NCBI GenBank assembly: GCA_013298765.1
Contig: JAAFJA010000011.1
Location: forward strand, 92,228 to 156,227
Origin: Betaproteobacteria bacterium
GTDB lineage: Bacteria > Pseudomonadota > Gammaproteobacteria > Burkholderiales > Casimicrobiaceae
Direction: 5' to 3'
DNA length: 64,000 nt
Shown here: in pieces, positions 7,056 to 16,823 of the stretch
How the letters are laid out: each line of letters starts with the position of its first letter
How positions within the stretch are numbered: the stretch's first letter is position 1
Notes under the pieces: model-generated
Database searches by the model: none
Told to the model about the DNA's origin: nothing
The model's input: only the letters and a program-made list of their open reading frames with translations
Program-made: the position numbers and the translations under genes

Positions 7056-10000
7056 TTAGGCGCGGCGTGATTTTCGTGCGCCAAGGGCGAAGAGCAGCAA
7101 TGCAAGCATCATCACTCCTCCCCAGCCAGGCAACGCAGGAATCACTGCCGCCGCTACCGCAGCCAGTACAACGGTTGACGAATTTCCGACCGCGGCCGGA
7201 TCGCTGCCGCTTGGATCGTTTGCAGCGCCTGCGCCTGCGTTCACGGTCACCGCAAACGCACTTGGCATCGTGAAGCTAACGACACAGCTGATCGATGCAC
7301 CGGCAGCAAGCGTTCCAGCAGGCGACCCGGTACAACTCGGTGTGGGCGAGCCAGGCAAACTCGCCGCATTCAGAATCGCGCATGTGGCGTTGATCGCCGC
7401 TGCGGGCCCATTATTAGTACATGTTGCCGTACACGTTACAGGCGCACCTGCAGCCGGAGCCGATGGGGTACACGAGACTGCGCTCACCATATCAGCGCCC
7501 TGGATAACGAGTGTTGCGACTGCTGTGTCACATGCGGGTTCGATAGGCGAGGTATTAGCGGCTGCGGCGCAAATGCGATACGGCACTTGATAGGTGCCCG
7601 CCACCGCGAATGCAGGCACGCTGATCGTGCCGTCAGCCGCCACGGTCAACGCGGTTGGTGTGCCGACACAGCCAGCACACGTGACCGCGCCGTTGGCCGC
7701 AGCGACGACGCCTGCGCTAGTGGCGACAGCAGCCCCAAGCCCATCGTTCGCAATCACGCTGATCGCCTGTGCAGCGCTATTGGCGAAAGCGGCTGGCGTA
7801 TCGTTGAGTGCATCAATCACGACTGCGTTGGCGGTGGACACGCTTGGCGTGCCGCTGTTGACGTTACCCGCGCTCGTGCTGCCGGTAAAGACAACTGCGC
7901 TGCTCGATTCGTCAGCCCCGCCCGCCGTGCCCGGCGCGAGATAGCTGAAGTCGCACACGATCGCCGCGCCCGCCGCGAGTGACGCTGGCGCATTTGGCGT
8001 ACAGACGATCGCGCTTACGCTGCCGAGGTTCGCCGTCGGCGCGCAACTCGGTGCGTTCGCCGCCGAAGTGCCGCTATTGCGACATTCGAGGCGCAGACCA
8101 GTGAAGGTTTGGCCTGGCGCAACCGTAGTTGGTACGCGCAGCCACGTGGGCGTCATCGCGGCGGCGGCAACGGTTGTGGTGGCAGTAGCGGTGTTATTCG
8201 CCGCTGATGGGTCGGGCGTTGTGCTGCTTACGGTGGCGGTGTTGCTGATCACTGTCCCGCTTGTAGTCGCGCTTCCTACGCTTACCGTCAAGGTGAACAC
8301 TGCGGAGCTAACGCTCAAGCTGGCGACATTGCAACTGACCGCTCCGTTTGCGCCGACCGCGGGCGTTGTGCATGTCCACCCGCCAGGCGCAGAAATCGAG
8401 ACGAAATTGGTCGCCGCAGGTAGCGTATCGTTCAACGTCAAATTCGCTGCTGCATCTGGACCCGCATTGCTCACGGTAATCGTGTAGACAAGGTTATTGC
8501 CCGCCGACACCGGATCGGGCGAGTCCGTTTTGGTGATCGAAACATCGGCAACGCCGAAAAGTCCGACCAACACTGGATCATGGTCTGATGCGCGGAACGG
8601 TGAGCCCGGCTGATAGACCACACGCGGCGGCACCAACGCCGAGCCGTCAGGCTTCTCTTCAAACGAAGCCTCACCGGTGTCTCTGACTTCGTCGCTGTAA
8701 TCGAACAAATCCGACTCGTCAGCATTGATATGCCATATGCCAATGCCCTTAACTTGCGAGGTGAGGCTCGCACTGGAAAGCGCATAGTCGAGATGGCCAA
8801 GCTGGCCATTGAATAGATACGAATACGTGCCAGCGCCCAACAGGGAACTAGCTAGATCGGTATAGCCGCCTGCCGTTAACGTCGTAATTGGCGTTTCTCT
8901 CGCGTAAGAGTTGAAGTCACCCAGCATCAACACGTCGGGGTCTCCGGCGGCCGGGATTACCGTTGAGTTAATCCAAGTAAGCATGCGGCCCGCCTGTTGC
9001 GTGCGACGATCATTGAAGCAGCCCTGACCATCAAGCTGATCTTGGTCCGCACCAGTCGCACCGCCGCAGCCCTTTGACTTCAAATGATTGGCGATGACCG
9101 TGAAGCGCTGACCGAAAGCAGGATTTGTGGCCGCGACGACGTCGAACGTTTGCGCAGAGGGCGGTCTTGAGTGAATAGGATCAAGGTCAGCCAACGCTGC
9201 GCCAACCGGAGAAAGTACCCCCGTGCGATAAATCAGATTCACACGAATAGCGTCTGTTCCGAGCGTGCCTCCGGTATTGACGAACGCATACGGCGTAGCA
9301 CCGCCACAGCGCGTATTCACTGCGGCAACTAAATCTGAAATCGTGTTGGTCGGAGTCGTGTTTTCCATCTCCATGAGCGCGGTGACGTCTGCGTTTAAGC
9401 CGCAGAGCACGATTGAGGCGCGCTCGCGCTGACGATTCAACTCGGCCACGCTATCAGCGCCGCGACAGTCCTGCGCCGTGTCGGGGCCGCACGGACCGGA
9501 GCTGCTCGATGCGGTGGTGTCAATGCTCGTGAAGTAGTTCAGCATGTTTACGCTGGCTGCTTTGATCGCGCCGCCCACTGCCGGTGGCGTGGCGGGGCGC
9601 GTGTTTACGGCGGTGAAAGTCACCGGGTTGGCTTGCGTGGGTCGGATGCGCCATGTATCCGAACCGAAGCCTGGGAAGCTCCAGTGCAGCACGCCGGTCA
9701 AAGAACTGACCGTGTCACCCGCGCGGAAAAAGTCTGCGCCCTGGCTGCCCACCGAAAAGCCGCCATTAGCGCGAGGGTGATAGATCGCCTGCGAACCCGC
9801 AGCTTGGTTCAAGTAGGCGTTCTGAACGTTATTGTCGTCATCAAGGATCACGCGGCGGCGCGCAAGCGCGTTCTCGTGTGCGATCAGGCCCGCGGCACTC
9901 GGAGCATTCTCCTCAGTGAACTGCATGGGGCGAGCGCCTTGATAAAGAACGATCTGGCCATAACGAGGCAGTTCAAACAATTCGGCGACTGATAAGGTAT

Positions 10001-11474
10001 TCACAAACGTCACTCGCATCCCTTCGAGTCGTTCGTAAAACGCGTTAACGTCGCCCACGATCGGGAGCGTGATCGTTGTTGGCGTCACCAACGCTAGGTT
10101 ATTGCCGGCGTCGGTAACAGTCACCGAGCCAAGCGCGCTAGCGGTGATTTGCGTCATATTGTTGAATTCGGACACCGTCCCCGTGACCCGCACCCGCTGA
10201 CCTTCGGCAACGGTTGTCAGGCAAGTGTTACAGAACACGAAAATGCCCTCAGACGTATTCGGATCTGCATCGGCATCGGTGTCTTCCTCTTGCACAAAGA
10301 AACCTTGAAGTTGATTTGCGCCCTGGTAGCTGCCGATGACAACCCCCTCTACTGTGACGACAGCGCCCGGAATCGGCGTCGCCGCCCCGTTGCCTTGTAC
10401 ATCGTGGATTCTGGCGATCACGACGTCGTCGTTAATGATCGTTCCAAGACCTTGACCATCGGCGACGTTTGCTCCGGTCACGTTGGTTACGTTGACGAAA
10501 AATGTCTCGTTCGGCTCCGGCACCGTATCACCATTCACCACCACGGAGAAGGTGTAGGTCGAGCTGCCCGCGGGGATGACTTGGCCAGTGAGTGATTGTG
10601 CGGCGTAGTCGTTGTTTGCAATGGTTGCTGTGCCGTCTGCTGTTGCAATATCAAAGCTGACGCCACCTGCGCCAGCGGGCGAGGAAAGGCTAACCGTGAA
10701 GTTAAACGTTGTGGTTCCGCTGTTTGCTTCGCTAAGCGAAACATCGTTGATGGATAAGTTCGGTAGCGACACGCCCGACAGCGGTGTGAGCGAAAAGTCA
10801 TCGACCGCTAGGCCGTCGTCGGCCCCACTCGCGTCGGCGTCTGACCATCGAACCCAGAATGTTGCTCCGTTTGCAATTGAAAGCGATGGAATGGTTGCGT
10901 TCAACGCCGTGCGATTGGCTGCAGCGTTACCGTCTTTAGCCCCAATAGTGGCTGTGTTGGGCGTCACGAAATTAAGAGCGGCTACACCTGTCCACGTACC
11001 CGTCGCGAGATCGGTCGCGTTGAGGCTGTATTCGAAATTGAGCTGGTCGGTACGCGCTGCGGTGCCTAAGCGCCACTGTTCGCCAGCGTAGGCCACCTGC
11101 AGACTACTGATCGTCGTGCCGGTATTGTTGGTGAAGCAAGCACCGAATGAGGAAATCAACGTTCCACTTCGCACCGAGCCAAGCGCGCGATCGGTGCTTC
11201 CCGCCGAACCAAAGCTATACGTATCGCCCGTGTTACTTGCGCCGGTGTCTACCGCATATTGCTCGTTGTCACGTGCGCCACCACCGGTTTCGTTTATGGA
11301 CCAGCCGGTCAGCGCCAGACTGTTGGTGGTCGAACCTGCGGTGTTCGAGAGCGTGTCAAAGTTTTGACTGTACGCGCTGCCGGGTGTGGTTAAGCTCACA
11401 CACTGCGCGGAGGCGATTTGGCTTGTGACCAGCGCTCCCGCAAAAAAAATCGTAGAGATCCATCGACGAAACAT
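7056..11474 (-). CDS. Large secreted ExeM/NucH-type endonuclease with IPTL-CTERM-like tail
   Basis: 1472-residue multidomain extracellular nuclease. Order: signal peptide (1-23); beta-rich N-terminal domain (~24-232); Calx-beta domain (~235-350, ending GTIINDD); OB-fold region (~353-470); endonuclease/exonuclease/phosphatase domain (~637-974) with the expected ASVNMLN, ALMEMEN, ANHLKS, LGDFNSY and SDHDPV catalytic blocks; DUF11 repeat (~976-1105); further beta-rich region; C-terminal IPALPGWG motif, TM helix and basic end. That tail is a variant of the IPTL-CTERM sorting signal. The family degrades extracellular DNA. It is divergent from the sigma factor/kinase operon, so shared control is possible. 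Confidence 0.88.
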   Translation of the reverse strand: MFRRWISTIFFAGALVTSQIASAQCVSLTTPGSAYSQNFDTLSNTAGSTTNSLALTGWSINETGGGARDNEQYAVDTGASNTGDTYSFGSAGSTDRALGSVRSGTLISSFGACFTNNTGTTISSLQVAYAGEQWRLGTAARTDQLNFEYSLNATDLATGTWTGVAALNFVTPNTATIGAKDGNAAANRTALNATIPSLSIANGATFWVRWSDADASGADDGLAVDDFSLTPLSGVSLPNLSINDVSLSEANSGTTTFNFTVSLSSPAGAGGVSFDIATADGTATIANNDYAAQSLTGQVIPAGSSTYTFSVVVNGDTVPEPNETFFVNVTNVTGANVADGQGLGTIINDDVVIARIHDVQGNGAATPIPGAVVTVEGVVIGSYQGANQLQGFFVQEEDTDADADPNTSEGIFVFCNTCLTTVAEGQRVRVTGTVSEFNNMTQITASALGSVTVTDAGNNLALVTPTTITLPIVGDVNAFYERLEGMRVTFVNTLSVAELFELPRYGQIVLYQGARPMQFTEENAPSAAGLIAHENALARRRVILDDDNNVQNAYLNQAAGSQAIYHPRANGGFSVGSQGADFFRAGDTVSSLTGVLHWSFPGFGSDTWRIRPTQANPVTFTAVNTRPATPPAVGGAIKAASVNMLNYFTSIDTTASSSSGPCGPDTAQDCRGADSVAELNRQRERASIVLCGLNADVTALMEMENTTPTNTISDLVAAVNTRCGGATPYAFVNTGGTLGTDAIRVNLIYRTGVLSPVGAALADLDPIHSRPPSAQTFDVVAATNPAFGQRFTVIANHLKSKGCGGATGADQDQLDGQGCFNDRRTQQAGRMLTWINSTVIPAAGDPDVLMLGDFNSYARETPITTLTAGGYTDLASSLLGAGTYSYLFNGQLGHLDYALSSASLTSQVKGIGIWHINADESDLFDYSDEVRDTGEASFEEKPDGSALVPPRVVYQPGSPFRASDHDPVLVGLFGVADVSITKTDSPDPVSAGNNLVYTITVSNAGPDAAANLTLNDTLPAATNFVSISAPGGWTCTTPAVGANGAVSCNVASLSVSSAVFTLTVSVGSATTSGTVISNTATVSSTTPDPSAANNTATATTTVAAAAMTPTWLRVPTTVAPGQTFTGLRLECRNSGTSAANAPSCAPTANLGSVSAIVCTPNAPASLAAGAAIVCDFSYLAPGTAGGADESSSAVVFTGSTSAGNVNSGTPSVSTANAVVIDALNDTPAAFANSAAQAISVIANDGLGAAVATSAGVVAAANGAVTCAGCVGTPTALTVAADGTISVPAFAVAGTYQVPYRICAAAANTSPIEPACDTAVATLVIQGADMVSAVSCTPSAPAAGAPVTCTATCTNNGPAAAINATCAILNAASLPGSPTPSCTGSPAGTLAAGASISCVVSFTMPSAFAVTVNAGAGAANDPSGSDPAAVGNSSTVVLAAVAAAVIPALPGWGGVMMLALLLFALGARKSRRA

Positions 11475-11791
11475 TCATGCCCCCAAAAAAATCGACCCGC
11501 AGACTGCGTCGCAGCCAACGTGCAAACACAGATTTTGCGCCAGATTTATGACGCTTTCGAGCGGACGTGACGGATAGGCAGCAAACTCAAAAACATCTAC
11601 GCTACAAAACGATAAGTTTTATATGGGCTAAAACACATATTTATAAGATGTTGCTTTAATAGGTATACATCTTCTATCCCCAACATTATGGGACGTTCAT
11701 CGACTTAGGTTTATTTCATCACGCGGTTAGAAATCTGATTGGCGTTTGCCTCGCTGTATGGCACATTCGCGGAAATACTTCTCGAGCGAAC
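11475..11791. promoter_or_regulatory. AT-rich divergent promoter region with inverted repeat
   Basis: No gene is seen. It separates the nuclease (minus) from the sigma factor operon (plus) and is clearly more AT-rich than its flanks. An inverted repeat AAGATGT-N15-ACATCTT lies at 11645-11673, about 120 bp before the sigma factor start, and a TATGGGCTA half-site lies at about 11624-11632. A -35/-10 pair cannot be fixed with confidence; an ECF-type promoter would not match the sigma70 consensus. Confidence 0.45.
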
Positions 11792-12406
11792 ATGGCTGGT
11801 AACGCCCCAACTCCACTGCCGCGTACCGCTACGCAGCACCCGCCGCCGCTCGCGGCGTCGCTCTACCACGAGTTGCGTCGAATCGCGCAGATTCATTTTG
11901 CGAACGAGCGCTCTGAGCACACGCTTCAGCGAACCGCGCTCGTAAACGAAGCCTATCTACGGCTCGCCCAATCGAAAACGCCCACTGACCGCACTGGTTT
12001 CGTGCGCCTCGCGTCACATGTAATGCGTAACGTGTTGGTTGACCATGCGCGCGCGAAGTCTGCGGAAAAGCGAGGCGGCGATGTAGAAATCGTGAGCCTG
12101 GATCGAACTTTGGTTCGCTTCGGGACGCAGTGTCTCGGCGACTTAGTCGCAAACGTGCGCGAGGAAACCCAAAGCGCGGTTGAACGCGAAATCGACTTTC
12201 TCACGCTTGATCGCGCGATTGAAAAACTCGCCGCGTTAAGTCCGCGACAAGCGGAAGTCGTTGATCTCAAGTTCTTCGGCGAGCAATCGATTGAGGAGAT
12301 CGCTGAAGCGTTGCAGATTTCGATTGCAACGGTCAAACGCGATTGGGCTGTTGCAAGACTCTTTCTTCTACGCGAGATGCAATCGCCCGCTGAGCCGAAT
12401 CAGTAG
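11792..12406 (+). CDS. ECF-type RNA polymerase sigma factor (ECF43/TIGR02999-like)
   Basis: 204-residue sigma factor with sigma2 (LYHELRRIAQIHFANERSEHT followed by ALVNEAYLRL) and sigma4 (LSPRQAEVVDLKFFGEQSIEEIAEAL, a helix-turn-helix with VKRDWAVAR). These blocks fit the Sigma70_ECF/TIGR02999 family, classified as ECF43. No anti-sigma gene is adjacent. Instead a Ser/Thr kinase gene follows 27-30 bp later. In Vibrio parahaemolyticus an ECF43 sigma factor (EcfP) is activated by its neighbouring kinase (PknT), so phosphorylation control is likely here too. The Shine-Dalgarno before ATG 11792 is weak. Confidence 0.88.
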   Translation: MAGNAPTPLPRTATQHPPPLAASLYHELRRIAQIHFANERSEHTLQRTALVNEAYLRLAQSKTPTDRTGFVRLASHVMRNVLVDHARAKSAEKRGGDVEIVSLDRTLVRFGTQCLGDLVANVREETQSAVEREIDFLTLDRAIEKLAALSPRQAEVVDLKFFGEQSIEEIAEALQISIATVKRDWAVARLFLLREMQSPAEPNQ

Positions 12407-12436
12407 TTATCACGCCTTAGTAGCAAGGGTAAAGTG

Positions 12437-15082
12437 ATGACAAAAGACAATAAACATGAGCGATGGCAATGGATCAGCGACACGCTCGCCGATGCACTGC
12501 AAATTGAAGACTGCGACGCACGCGCCGCGTTCGTTCGCGCCCGCTGCGGAGCGGATGAGGCGGCGGCGCGTGAAATCCTTTCGCTACTGGAAGCTGACAC
12601 GAGCGCTTCGCAAACGCTTGATCCAACGATGATCAACGCGAGCGCTCGCGCCCTCCTAGTGGGCGCAAGCGCCAGATCTAGCGATCTCGCTTTAGCAAGC
12701 CATTGGCATGGCAAGCGGCTCGGCGCCTACGAAATCATCGACACGATTGCCGTCGGCGGAATGGGTGCCGTCTACAAGGCTCGGCGCGCGGATCATGTCT
12801 ATGAAACGCTGGTCGCCATCAAAGTGATGCGCGAAGATCTCGGAGTGCGCGCGGCGCGCTCCGTCCTCGCACGCTTCCAAGCGGAACGGCAGATGCTTGC
12901 GAGTCTCAATCATCCGAATATCACGCGTCTCATTGACGGCGGCTCCACCGACGACGGTCTGCCCTACTTCGTCATGGAATACGTCGATGGCGTAGCGATT
13001 GATCGCTATTGCGAAAACAACGCGTTGCCCATTGCCGAACGTCTTGCGAAGTTTCGCGACGTGTTGAGCGCCGTTCACTTCGCGCATCAGCGTTTGATCG
13101 TACACCGCGACTTGAAACCGAGCAATATTCTCGTCGACAACCACGGTGTGGTGAAGCTGCTCGACTTCGGCATTGCAAGGCTCCTCGATCCTGAAATACA
13201 CACATCGTCGAGCGAGCGCACACCGCACACCACAATGCTCGCACTCACGCCTGCGTACGCGAGCCCGGAACAAGTCAAAAGCGAAGCGATTACCACGGCG
13301 AGCGACGTGTATTCGCTCGGCGTTGTGCTCTATCGTTTACTGACCGGCGTGAGTCCGTACAAGTCAAAAACGACCGAACCCATGGCGCTCGCGCGCGAGA
13401 TTGCCGAGACCGACCCGGAGCGACCGAGCAGTGCCGCGGTTACCGCAACAAAACACAGCGACAACGGAACCACGCGCACGATCGATGTCACTCGACTTAA
13501 GAAAACCTTACGTGGCGATCTCGACAATATTGTGCTCATGGCGCTACGTAAAGACCCTGCTCGGCGCTACGCGTCGGCCGAGCAATTCGGCGAAGACATT
13601 CGTCGCTACCTTGCACACGAGCCAGTAGTCGCACACGCGGACTCGCTTGCGTATCGCGCCAACAAATTTATTCGGCGTAATCGGTGGAGCGTCGCGTTTG
13701 CGAGTCTTGCTGCGATTGGTTTGGTCGGCGGCATTATCGCCACCGCCTATCAAGCGAAACTTGCCCGCGAGGCACAAGCGCGAGCAGAGCGACTTTTCGG
13801 CAACGTACGTGATTTGTCGAACCGATTTGTCAACGAAGTGTTCGAGCAAATTCACCCCGTACCGGGTACTTCCGTCGCGCAGCAAACGGTCATCGCAACC
13901 GCTACCGAGTATCTCGACAAACTTGCTACCGACGCAATTGATAATCGTCGACTGTTGCTTGAGGCCGCACAAGGACACCTGAAGCTCGCGCAGATGGAAG
14001 AACGAGCGCTCCTCCCAGCAGAGAAGCGCGCAGCGACGCTAGGCAGAGGGATTTCTCTGCTTGAACGTGCAGAACGCCTGGGCGCGCGCGATCACCCATC
14101 TCTTGCCTTGCTGCTGCATTTGCAATCGATTTTGGGTGAGCTTGAAATAACTCAGGGGAAACACGCTTCGGCACTTGCCCGATTCGAGCAACTCGCGCCT
14201 TTCGCGCAAGCGAACGAGGGTGATAGCTTCCCGCTCCTTCGTGCGAAGGGTGATTTCTTGCTCGCCTTCGGCACGAGTGCTAGAGCGCTCGGACAGTCTC
14301 AGGCACGCGCGATCAAACTTATTGACAGCGCACAGCGAAGCTACGTCATGGCCAGTGGGATTGCCACCGAGGCGCAGGAAAGATTCGCCGTGCGAATGCT
14401 TATAGCGCTCACGAGTTTGCAGGCTGGGCGCATCGAGGCCGATTTGCCCGCTGGCGCAGGCTTGAAGCGAGCAATCTCGCGCCTTGAACCGGGTTACGCA
14501 CAATTGGTGGATTTGCTGCGTGAACGCCCCAAGGATTCGGCGCTTGTCGCAAACAGCGTGCTCTCCTCTTCTCTGCTCGCCGATTACTGGGCTAAGCTGG
14601 GTGACTTTACGCGCTCCAGGGAATACTTTCGTCTCGCGCTTCAGCACGACGATGCGAGAGTCAGCGACAGCGGATTGCGACTGGGCGATGTAAATTCCTT
14701 GGTGCTGCGACTGACGCAAATCGAAGTTGAGATGCTTGCGGGGGCAAAGCCGAACGAACTCGCAACACTGCTTGCGGCGATCGATCAGCGAATTGAGAAA
14801 TTCCCAACGCAGTCGGTTGATGAACTCGTAGCAAACGCAATTGCCGCGTGGCGCGAAGGACTTGCCGGTGAAGTGTTTCTTCGACAAGGCAATGAGGTGG
14901 CCCGCTTGAAGGGCGAACGCATCTCGTTGGTCACGCAGTCCGTCGCTGCCTTCGCGCGCTTCGATGCGCTCATCAAGAAAGTACCAAAAGAGTATTTCGA
15001 TCAAAACCGACCGGAAATATTGGCGTTGGTCACCACTGGCACGGTGCGCGCGCGGGCAGCGCTTGAGGCGTTACGAAACTGA
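12437..15082 (+). CDS. Transmembrane Ser/Thr protein kinase paired with ECF sigma factor
   Basis: About 881 residues. A ~95-residue N-terminal segment is followed by a Hanks-type kinase domain (~98-395): Gly loop IAVGGMGAVY, catalytic Lys in VAIKVM, HRDLKPSN catalytic loop, DFG and TPAYASPEQ activation segment. One TM helix lies at ~418-440 (VAFASLAAIGLVGGIIATAY). The remaining ~440 residues are helical and may contain TPR-like repeats, presumably a periplasmic sensor. A GTG at 12434 precedes the ATG; AAGGG at 12425 fits the ATG. Being directly downstream of the sigma factor suggests that the kinase phosphorylates it. The signal sensed is unknown. Confidence 0.9.
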   Translation: MTKDNKHERWQWISDTLADALQIEDCDARAAFVRARCGADEAAAREILSLLEADTSASQTLDPTMINASARALLVGASARSSDLALASHWHGKRLGAYEIIDTIAVGGMGAVYKARRADHVYETLVAIKVMREDLGVRAARSVLARFQAERQMLASLNHPNITRLIDGGSTDDGLPYFVMEYVDGVAIDRYCENNALPIAERLAKFRDVLSAVHFAHQRLIVHRDLKPSNILVDNHGVVKLLDFGIARLLDPEIHTSSSERTPHTTMLALTPAYASPEQVKSEAITTASDVYSLGVVLYRLLTGVSPYKSKTTEPMALAREIAETDPERPSSAAVTATKHSDNGTTRTIDVTRLKKTLRGDLDNIVLMALRKDPARRYASAEQFGEDIRRYLAHEPVVAHADSLAYRANKFIRRNRWSVAFASLAAIGLVGGIIATAYQAKLAREAQARAERLFGNVRDLSNRFVNEVFEQIHPVPGTSVAQQTVIATATEYLDKLATDAIDNRRLLLEAAQGHLKLAQMEERALLPAEKRAATLGRGISLLERAERLGARDHPSLALLLHLQSILGELEITQGKHASALARFEQLAPFAQANEGDSFPLLRAKGDFLLAFGTSARALGQSQARAIKLIDSAQRSYVMASGIATEAQERFAVRMLIALTSLQAGRIEADLPAGAGLKRAISRLEPGYAQLVDLLRERPKDSALVANSVLSSSLLADYWAKLGDFTRSREYFRLALQHDDARVSDSGLRLGDVNSLVLRLTQIEVEMLAGAKPNELATLLAAIDQRIEKFPTQSVDELVANAIAAWREGLAGEVFLRQGNEVARLKGERISLVTQSVAAFARFDALIKKVPKEYFDQNRPEILALVTTGTVRARAALEALRN

Positions 15083-15172
15083 ATCGCCCCCAACGGTTTG
15101 TGCGCGTGAGCCACTCCGCAAAATTTCTCGCCTTTCTCCCTGAATGCTTCTTCGAATCTCGGAGGTCGAAAA

Positions 15173-16789
15173 GTGCAGGGCGAATCAGCGTGTATGCGAG
15201 CAAAGCAAGCTCCACAAAGTCGAGATCAACACATAACCTTTTTCCTTTATTCGATTGGGCTTTGGTCGATTATTTATAGATATTTGATAATTGTCTTTTT
15301 CGCTTCCTTCCCCAATTTAAATTGGGCGCTACCTGGCGATCTTGATACTAGTTTCGGCGGCGCATTCGGCCGCTACTTCATCAACATCTTCCCAAACGAA
15401 CACGATGGCGCAACGGCGATCACACGGCAGCCCGATGGGAAACTCATCATGGCGGGCACTTGCTTCAGCGGGGATCTTGCTCAATTTTGTGTGGTGCGAC
15501 GAAATGTCGATGGCTCAGCAGATTCGAGTTTTGGTTCGAACGCGTTCAACATTCCGGGCGCCATGTTGTTCGCCGTATCGTCCGGCATCGACGAGCCGAG
15601 CGCGATTGCGTTGCAACCCGATGGCAAGATCATCATCGCTGGCACTTGCATCGCATTCAATATCCGGTCTTTCTGCTTTCTGCGAATGACGCCCAACGGG
15701 TTTGCTGATCCGAGTTTTGGCGCAAGTGGTCGCGTCAATCAAATCGTGGGGGCGGGCGACGCCGCGGTACGGGCCGTGCTCATCCAACCGGATGGAAAGT
15801 ACGTGCTGGCTGGTACGTGTTTCGACGGCACGTACAACACACTCTGCGCCGCGCGTTTTCTGTCAACTGGTGCATTCGACAACAGCTTCGGCGTCCAAGG
15901 TAGACGCTTTTTTCCCGTGACGGCTGATGCGCGCGGATTTGCGGCAGCGCTTAGAAGTGATGGCCGCATTTTGATCGCCGGCAGTTGCAATAACGGTGGC
16001 TCAACGTGTGTCGGTCGACTGACGGCGAGCGGCGCAGTTGATTCGTCGTTTACTCAAACAGACGAAGAGATACCCACGAACGGGATTGCAATCGCAAGCA
16101 ACGGTGGCAACGACCGCGCGGGCGGTCTCGCACTACAGGCTGACGGAAAAATCGTGCTCGGCGGCACGTGCCCTCTCAACAATCAACCAGCGTTCTGCGC
16201 AACCCGGCTCGATGCCAACGGCTTCCCTGACAACACGTTTGGCGTGGTCGGTGCGCCAGATCGCGTTGTTCGTTTCTCGCTCAACACCTCAAATGCAGTC
16301 GCCTCGACAGTGCTCCTTCAAAACGACGGTCGCATCGTATTGACCGGAAGTTGTGTGGGTACCAATTCGGATTTCTGCATTCTGCGTTTGAACGACAATG
16401 GATCGGCGGATCAAAGTTTCGGCAGCTTCGGCGTGGTGAAAACAAACGTGATCGATGCTGCAGACTTCGGCAATGCTGCGCTGATTCAACCCGATGGCAA
16501 GATCGTCGTTGCCGGGCAGTGCGCGGAATCGTCTGCGCCGTCGGACGCCGCGATGTGCATTGCGCGCTACGAAGGTGGTCCGTTCAGCGCGAGGCAGTGC
16601 TCGTTCGATGTCGATGGAGACGGCGTTGTGCTCGGCACCACCGATCAACTGATCCTTTCTCGCATGGCTCGGGGCGCGAAGGATGCGAGCGCCATCGGCG
16701 GCATCACCTTCGCCCCGCACGCAGCGCGCAAGACTTGGGATGCGATCCGAACGTACTTGGTGGCGCAATGCGGCAGCGCGCTCCCTTAG
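15173..16789 (+). CDS. Secreted delta-60-repeat propeller with dockerin-like tail, paralogue 1
   Basis: 538 residues, starting at a GTG with an ideal GGAGG Shine-Dalgarno (15161-15165). A hydrophobic export signal (~23-48) precedes seven delta-60 repeats of the pattern ALQPDGKIIIAGTC...FC...DNSFG (~65-470), suggesting a seven-bladed beta-propeller. Each repeat carries a Cys pair, C-x(7-12)-C, which probably staples the blade. The tail (476-538) starts CSFDVDGDG and has one dockerin-like Ca-binding loop followed by TTDQLILSRMARG and a final LVAQCG. Such export-linked Cys pairs imply an extracytoplasmic location. It follows the kinase gene by 90 bp and precedes paralogue 2 by 34 bp. Function unknown. 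Confidence 0.85.
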   Translation: MQGESACMRAKQAPQSRDQHITFFLYSIGLWSIIYRYLIIVFFASFPNLNWALPGDLDTSFGGAFGRYFINIFPNEHDGATAITRQPDGKLIMAGTCFSGDLAQFCVVRRNVDGSADSSFGSNAFNIPGAMLFAVSSGIDEPSAIALQPDGKIIIAGTCIAFNIRSFCFLRMTPNGFADPSFGASGRVNQIVGAGDAAVRAVLIQPDGKYVLAGTCFDGTYNTLCAARFLSTGAFDNSFGVQGRRFFPVTADARGFAAALRSDGRILIAGSCNNGGSTCVGRLTASGAVDSSFTQTDEEIPTNGIAIASNGGNDRAGGLALQADGKIVLGGTCPLNNQPAFCATRLDANGFPDNTFGVVGAPDRVVRFSLNTSNAVASTVLLQNDGRIVLTGSCVGTNSDFCILRLNDNGSADQSFGSFGVVKTNVIDAADFGNAALIQPDGKIVVAGQCAESSAPSDAAMCIARYEGGPFSARQCSFDVDGDGVVLGTTDQLILSRMARGAKDASAIGGITFAPHAARKTWDAIRTYLVAQCGSALP

Positions 16790-16823
16790 CGTGTACACGC
16801 ACATGCACACCTACGAGATCACC

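Noticed and set aside
14039-15004. 321-codon antisense ORF over the kinase gene
   Set aside because: Shadow of a GC-rich gene; composition is non-protein-like, and the sense frame has clear kinase/TM features.
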